Below, in pieces: positions 59,301 through 64,000 of a DNA stretch of 64,000 bases. Each line of letters begins with the position of its first letter. The first letter of the stretch is position 1. Made by a program: the position numbers and the translations under genes. Origin of the DNA: Takifugu bimaculatus (lineage: Eukaryota > Chordata > Actinopteri > Tetraodontiformes > Tetraodontidae); the NCBI GenBank assembly GCA_004026145.2, contig CP034975.1, positions 23,737,861-23,801,860 on the forward strand, read 5' to 3'. The notes below the pieces were generated by a model. It was given only the letters and a program-made list of their open reading frames with translations, was not told where the DNA came from and did not search any database.

Positions 59301-59991
59301 GAGCTGAAAGCTGTCATATGGACTCACCTCCAGAGGCAGACAGTCAGAGCGAGGACACACACCAGTAATGCAGGAACACACACGAGGAGATATAGAAAAT
59401 TCCCCACTGGGTTGGAACTGCCTTCTGCACAAAACCATGTGTGAAAGGATTAAAACATCAGTGAGAGCTTTAAACAGATGAGTAGCTCTGTCTTCATCTC
59501 TGCCTACCTTCACCTTCAGGTCCCTCAGACACAAGTAAATTCCACACAATCCTCCTCCTACCAGTGAGACCTGATACACGGCAATTGTAGTATCCTGCAT
59601 CACCAGGCTGAGCATTCAGAAGCTTTAATGTTGACTGGAAATTATTGTCAATGTTCATTTGTAATCGATCATGAGGCAAATCTGAGAATTTCCTTTTTGT
59701 CGAATGTTGATAAGCAAAGATCGTTTTGTCTTTATGCCAGTTGATTTGTGATATATTTTCCATAGTTACGTTGCAGTTGAGGGTGACAGTTTCTCCTCTC
59801 ACCACTGTTAAATTTCTCTGGTCAGTTGGAATCACCCCTAAGAGTGAAGGAAACAACCAGTCAGTAAACCTGAAATTAAATGCAGATGAACACAGACAGC
59901 ACAGACAATCATCCTCTACTGCACCTGCAAAGACTTTCCACATGAACAGCTGCAGAATGAAGAGCAGAGCTGCCGGGTTCAGATGAAACAT
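56317..59991 (-). CDS. V-set transmembrane receptor X, copy 4 (complete; TIGIT/CD226-like)
   Basis: Five exons join to 216 codons: 59991-59925, 59837-59508, 59424-59328, 56568-56508, 56412-56317. Residues 1-22 are a signal peptide (FHLNPAALLFILQLFMWKV). Residues 24-127 are one V-set domain with Cys44 and Cys108 (VTLNCNV, INWHKDK, DAGYYNCRV) and W56. A short stalk follows, then a TM helix at about 142-164 (FLYLLVCVPALLVCVLALTV) and a tail of about 52 residues with two tyrosines (SRYVERLNSIYGL). Neither Tyr fits the ITIM spacing exactly. The TM helix has no obvious charged residue for adaptor pairing. A single V domain with this spacing resembles TIGIT/CD226-type receptors, which bind nectin and PVR family ligands on lymphocytes; that call is tentative. 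It is the only copy with signal, V, TM and tail exons together. Its 2.8-kb TM-to-tail intron holds a hAT element and a solo LTR, and lacks the extra tail exons of copy 2. Confidence 0.75.
56831..57686. mobile_element. hAT-like element (second family) at a reused target site
   Basis: The left end TAGAGGTGTCAAAT and right end GTTTGACAACTATG are imperfect inverted repeats of the hAT type. GGGCCAAA-type motifs lie inside both ends. Flanks are AGCTAAAC (56823-56830) and AGGGAAAC (57687-57694), a degraded 8-bp duplication. The insertion point corresponds exactly to the ATCTAAAC site used by the element at 33511. The internal ORFs (57101-57562, 57468-57956) show no transposase domain that I recognise. 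Confidence 0.7.
58184..58656 (+). mobile_element. Solo LTR in the X copy 4 intron
   Basis: It begins TGTGGCAGGGCGTGG and ends CCCCGCCACA, with short inverted TGTGGC/GCCACA ends. It is flanked by TAAT (58180-58183 and 58657-58660). TATATAAGG at about 58262 and AATAAAA at about 58511 are placed like an LTR promoter and poly(A) signal in plus orientation. It is 473 bp long. The ORFs at 58140-58524 are incidental. Confidence 0.8.
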
Positions 59992-60895
59992 GCTGTTCCT
60001 CAGAGAGACAAAGTCAGAATGACACAAAGTAGACAGAAGGAAGTGGTGAGTTCAAGCTCAGCTACACTTGTGAGAAAGGTTTCCGCTTACCTCAGAAACT
60101 CCTGAGTATGTTAAGCTTGTTATATCTGTTTCATAAACGCGTTTCCTCATGAAACAATAACAGGAAATACACATTTACTGGTCATCACACCTTCCTGTTG
60201 TAGACATTCATGCTGAATAGAAATCTGACCTTCCAGTTACACATTACCAGTTTCTACATTCACTCTGCAAATGCATGCTTAATTTTAATTAGTTGCTACT
60301 AATAGGAAGGTGTAATTACTTAAATTATAAATGTTTTTAATGAAACCTAAATAAAATAACTTTAAACATTTTAAAGTTTCACTTTAAATGATGATGACTC
60401 TTTGCTTTGAAGCCAATGCTGATTTTCTCATACAGATCAAATAAGTAAAAATAAATAGTAAAGTAAAGTAGAAGTAAAGTGAGAATGACATTTTAATAAA
60501 TGTAATAAATCAAAAAATACAAAAATTGATCATGATTTTAAAATCACCTTCACTTTGGAGAAGAGGACATTAAACGCCTACATTAATTCCTGAAGGTTGG
60601 GTTTTAACAGCTTTTGTTTCCAGCCCAACATGACACAACAATCACTCCTCTCTGCTCTCACAACAGTAATCACGTAAAAGGATGATGTGATTTCTATTTA
60701 AATGTTGCAAAATAAACAAAGAAGCTTAAATACAGAATCTCAATCCACATTCATGATTTGTAGAATCGTCCTAGTCTTTGTCACTGGTCAAGTAAATAAG
60801 GGGAGGTTGTAACTTGGAATGTCCAAATGTGCAAACAGTACATAGCGTGGTTTTCCTGTCACTCTATGGCCCTTGTCACCGCAAACACACGCATG

Positions 60896-60898
<3 letters not shown>
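59992..60898. other. 5' flank of X copy 4 and start of single-copy DNA
   Basis: Upstream of the X start codon the minus strand has a purine/pyrimidine-mixed region without a clear TATA box. From about 60100 the sequence is AT-rich and unique in this window. I see no coding exon. Confidence 0.4.

Positions 60899-60932
<34 letters not shown>
60899..60932 (+). repeat. (CA)n microsatellite
   Basis: A perfect CA run followed by a GA-rich purine stretch to 60957. Confidence 0.95.
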
Positions 60933-60936
<4 letters not shown>

Positions 60937-61302
60937 GGAGTGGGGGAGAGAGAGAGATGGCAGTCATGAAACCAAACCTACACATATAGACAGCAAGAAT
61001 TCTGTTTGGACTGTGTGAGCTTAAAAGGTCAGTTTACAACCAAATTTTCCTTTTCTACCAATAAAGTTTGTGTTGTAATTCCGCTGATCACCAGCAGGTA
61101 GCGCATGGTGACTCTTTATTCTTTTATTCCTTTGAACGAGCAAAGCTGTGTTTTACCTGAGAAAGAGATTGTAGTAAAAGTTGAATTGAAGGATTCTTAT
61201 ATATCAGTTATAACAAAGAGTTCTAGCGTCAAAGACCATTGTGATAGTTTACCAGGACTCCAGTGTGTAACGTTGCATATTACTTCCAATGCATATTCAT
61301 AT

Positions 61303-61305
<3 letters not shown>

Positions 61306-61384
<79 letters not shown>

Positions 61385-61400
61385 ACTCACTCACTCACTC
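61306..61400 (+). repeat. (TC)n and (ACTC)n microsatellite
   Basis: A TC dinucleotide run with one GT interruption near 61337, continuing into five ACTC units. The ORF through it is an artefact. Confidence 0.95.
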
Positions 61401-61484
61401 AATCTCTCTCTCTTACCAAATGTATACTGTATCTAGTTTAATGTTACAGATTGACTATAGGACGGCTTGTGAGTGAGAGAAAGC

Positions 61485-61550
61485 TGTGTGTGTGTGTGTA
61501 TTTCTGTGTGTGTGTGTGTGTGTGTGTGCGTGTGTGTGTGTGTGTGTTAC
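61485..61550 (+). repeat. (TG)n microsatellite
   Basis: Two TG runs split by TATTTCTG, with one GC interruption. Confidence 0.93.
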
Positions 61551-62470
61551 CCCTCAGTTGCTGATTGATGTTTGTGAATATTTAAGATGCCTCTCAGAAA
61601 GTCTCCGGCTCAACCCACAGGGAGACATCACACAGGCAAAAACCTGCTCAGGGTAGATATAAAATTCATGGATACTAATCTGAGCTAATAGTGAACTCTT
61701 TGTACGCTCATAAATAGAAGAGGACGGTAAAAATGTTGTTTGGCGACAGCAGGGAGGCCTAACAAATTATCTGGCAATTTATCCAAGTGAATACTCGGTT
61801 TCTTCCAGCTATAAGACTGAAAGGAAATCTGCTGTTACCTGTTAAACTTACAGTATTAGATTCTTATGTCAAATGTAAAAAATAAAATAAAATAAAAATA
61901 TCAGGAAGCTTTTCGAGTGTGAACCAGAGAGAAGAGCCCACATCTTTATGAAATGTTGCTGAATATGTGACTATCAATATTTTAAAACTATGACGGCTTA
62001 TTCAGCTTGATAAATAAAACCAAAGTTTGCAACCAACGTGTTACATTGACAGACAGGGACAACATTAATGCGGGCTAATGTCTCATTTTCTGATCCCCAC
62101 ATTACTGCTGATGTCAGCTTGTGTTCACACTTGTTTTTGGTAACATCACCAGTAAAGAAAGCAGCCACAGCAAACTGCTAAATTATGTTCTTGCAGCTCC
62201 TTTTAATCTGGTTCCTTCAGCTCATCAGAGGCAGATAAACGTCATTTATCAAAATTGTGATGAAAAAAAAGATCAGAATATTGAAAAGAGTTTTTCAAGG
62301 AGTACTTTTGAGTCCATCAATCTACATTTGGTTTGTTGTTGTATGAAAAGGCTGATTGACTTTTCCAGCAAGACAGCAGCCAATTAAAATGAAGCGGACT
62401 ATTTAACGAAGCGGGACACAAAAACACAGTCGTAACACGACGACTTTGGAAATGATCCTGTAAAGTTCAG
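61551..62470. other. Unique non-coding stretch
   Basis: AT-rich sequence between the microsatellites and the GC-rich segment. No exon, RNA gene or element is recognised. The 88-codon ORF at 62121-62387 has no visible domain. Confidence 0.4.
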
Positions 62471-62479
62471 GCAAACGAG

Positions 62480-62701
62480 CAGCCAACGTGCACAACGCAC
62501 ACGAATTCCCGTCGCTCCTCCTTCATCTGCGCTCCCCTATAAGCGTCCTCCTCATTGGCCACCGTGAAATAGTGAAGGGGGTCGTGGGGGGGGGGGGGTC
62601 GAATTCCTCAGCGCTCTCCTCCTCCAGCGCACAGACCTGGACGCCGCCGACGCCTCGAACACCCACAACAGCCACGAGCAGACTTTTCCTCCGCCAGTAA
62701 A
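62480..62701 (+). promoter_or_regulatory. GC-rich promoter/5' UTR of a downstream gene
   Basis: Base composition changes sharply to GC-rich with many CpG (CCGCCGACGCC), a G-run at 62577-62599 and CCAC/CACCC boxes, just before a start codon that abuts a splice donor. This is typical of a CpG-island promoter; the start site is not known. Confidence 0.5.
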
Positions 62702-62880
62702 ATGGTAAGATGGAAGATTATTAACTTTGCGTCTTCTCAGCCAGCCGACAAACTGGGACGAGAAGCGTCAGAAATGTGCGTGTGCGCGCGTGAGCATCAT
62801 GACTCTGTTCTCAACCCTCCAGATGTCGCCAAGTGTGGCTGTGCTGCTCCTGTTGGCAGGGGCCTGTGTGGAGCGCAGAG
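62702..62880 (+). CDS. First coding exons of a secreted or membrane protein gene (partial, runs out of window)
   Basis: An ATG at 62702-62704 is followed at once by a GTAAGA donor. A 118-bp intron (62705-62822) ends at CAACCCTCCAG. The next exon, 62823-62880, starts with another ATG and encodes MSPSVAVLLLLAGACVERR, a good signal peptide, in frame with the first ATG. It ends in phase 1 at GCAAGT, a consensus GC-AG donor. The rest of the gene is not found in the remaining 1.1 kb. A phase-1 exit after a signal peptide is common in Ig-superfamily and other modular surface proteins, but nothing here identifies the family. The start could be either ATG. Confidence 0.55.
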
Positions 62881-63167
62881 GCAAGTTCCCAGTTTCCTCT
62901 TTCCTTCTGAAACTGCAACATTCCCGTCATTGAAGCTTCCCATCGCGCGCACATCCTCGTTTTCTGTGTTTGCGCAGAAGATTTATTTCACACATGAGCT
63001 GGAAAAAGGGGATTTTCAAGACTACCTGCTGATATTTTCTTGTAGATTCTACTAAGTGCCCATTTTTAGCCCCATGGAAAATCAGTTTTGCTGTTAGCGT
63101 TGCTGGGGATGAACTAAATAGACGTGTGGGACAGTCTTTTTCAGTAGTGTCATCATTCATTTTGATG

Positions 63168-63200
<33 letters not shown>

Positions 63201-64000
63201 TCCCATTTTTATTGAGGTTTTTTTTAAGCTGAGAGGGACACATGAGTGACACTTTGCTGTGAAAAGCAAATATGCAGATCTGGAATGTTGGCTCACCAAC
63301 CTCTGCTCTCCTTGGAGCTTCATGAAGCCTCCTCATCAGTAGTGAAGCATGAAGCAGACCTCCCCATTTGGGTGGTGGGTTCAGAGACTGTTTATCTGAG
63401 TGTGCGAGGAGGCTGTGAGAACTGTCACCTTTAGGGGTCTTGCACTGGCGCCCTAAGTAATCTGGCGTCCGAATAAACACACAGCGACATTATCTGAGCT
63501 TCCTAGAAGACGTAAAAGTGTTTCTTTAAGAAAGAGAAACACACAGCGGGGGTGGAAGTTGGTCTTGGTTTGTGTGCTGCAGCTGTTCAACACCTGGCTC
63601 CATGTTGACTCCTTTGTTGACCTGCACAACATGTCAGCTGTTGGCGTCTTTATACATGTGTACCGGCACCACATTTGAAGCCTAACTGCGAACGAATCAG
63701 ATCTACATTTAGTCGTAGGTCGGTTGTTTCTTGGTTGCCCTAAAAGGACTCACAATGGTCCAACATTTAGCCCCGACCCTTTTCCTCTCTCACTAACTTC
63801 ATCTGCCGGCTGGAAAATGTGCTGTGATTGAATTCCTGGACCGTAATCCCCTGAGGTGTGACACCATGGCGATAGAGCATGTACAGTCAGTTAAGTATAG
63901 GCGTTGAGTTGATGAGGAGGCATTGGAAAGACATCTATTCTCCAAAGGTAACTGCCCTGATAATATATGGCCTGTTGTCTGGCTGTGGGAAGGGCCTGAA
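62881..64000 (+). other. First long intron of the downstream gene (inferred)
   Basis: No further exon is evident to the end of the window. The short ORFs on either strand lack domains. A (CA)n tract lies at 63169-63199. Confidence 0.4.
63169..63199 (+). repeat. (CA)n microsatellite
   Basis: A perfect CA dinucleotide run within the inferred intron. Confidence 0.95.

Noticed and set aside
59106..59615. A 169-codon minus-strand ORF as a single exon of X
   Set aside because: It reads through the introns on both sides of the TM exon in the wrong frame. The splice sites at 59508, 59424 and 59328 give the TM helix in another frame.
56317..59991. Inhibitory ITIM in the X tail
   Set aside because: RYVERL and SIYGL do not have a hydrophobic residue at Tyr+3, so no consensus ITIM is present in copy 4.
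61105..61476. 123-codon ORF with long Ser/Leu run
   Set aside because: The second half is a (TC)n microsatellite and the first half has no recognisable feature.
1..64000. CRISPR arrays, operons or other prokaryotic systems
   Set aside because: No regularly spaced direct repeats with unique spacers and no dense long ORFs. The introns, SINE, LINEs and Ig domains are vertebrate.

Overview
The window looks like teleost fish genomic DNA. It is moderately AT-rich, its genes are split by introns with consensus GT/AG sites, and it is dense in fish-type repeats: L2-like and Rex1-like LINEs, an R2/R4-group LINE with a restriction-like endonuclease, Ty3/gypsy remnants, solo LTRs, hAT MITEs, a tRNA-type SINE and many microsatellites. 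There is no bacterial or CRISPR architecture. All family names here come from reading translations by eye; no database was searched.

The core of the window (about 0.6-60 kb) is a segmental duplication array with two immunoglobulin-superfamily gene types. Type N, on the + strand, is a nectin/poliovirus-receptor-like adhesion receptor: signal peptide, V-set domain, C1-like domain, a third Ig domain split over two exons, a TM segment and a short tail. Type X, on the - strand, is a single V-set transmembrane receptor whose layout resembles the TIGIT/CD226 group. The order along the + strand is: orphan X tail exons (about 1.0-1.6 kb); N copy I (4.6-13.3 kb, two frameshifts); orphan X tail (19.2-19.5 kb); N copy II (21.0-29.6 kb, open); X copy 2 (33.0-37.2 kb, 5'-truncated); an inverted fragment of N, copy III (39.4-40.5 kb, - strand); N copy IV (41.7-50.8 kb, open); X copy 4 (56.3-60.0 kb, the only complete X gene). 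N copies II and IV (417 and 395 codons as modelled) and X copy 4 (216 codons) are the plausible functional genes.

Introns and spacers of the N copies stay alignable by eye, so the insertions act as dated markers. A nested LINE pair sits in the 3' flank of copies I and IV but not II. A SINE is found only in II. One solo LTR is found only in IV. Two different hAT elements occupy the same 8-bp target site in the spacers after II and IV, while the matching site after I is empty. A decayed gypsy element lies in intron 4 of I, II and IV and has been eroded to different extents.

From about 60.1 kb the sequence is single-copy, with CA, TC and TG microsatellites. A GC-rich segment at 62.5-62.7 kb precedes the first exons of an unrelated secreted or membrane protein gene on the + strand (signal peptide exon 62823-62880) that runs out of the window.

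If the family calls are right, the locus alternates nectin/PVR-type ligands with TIGIT/CD226-type receptors, which in vertebrates form a ligand-receptor network on lymphocytes and their targets. That reading is an inference from family resemblance and linkage; the exon structures themselves are read directly from the sequence.
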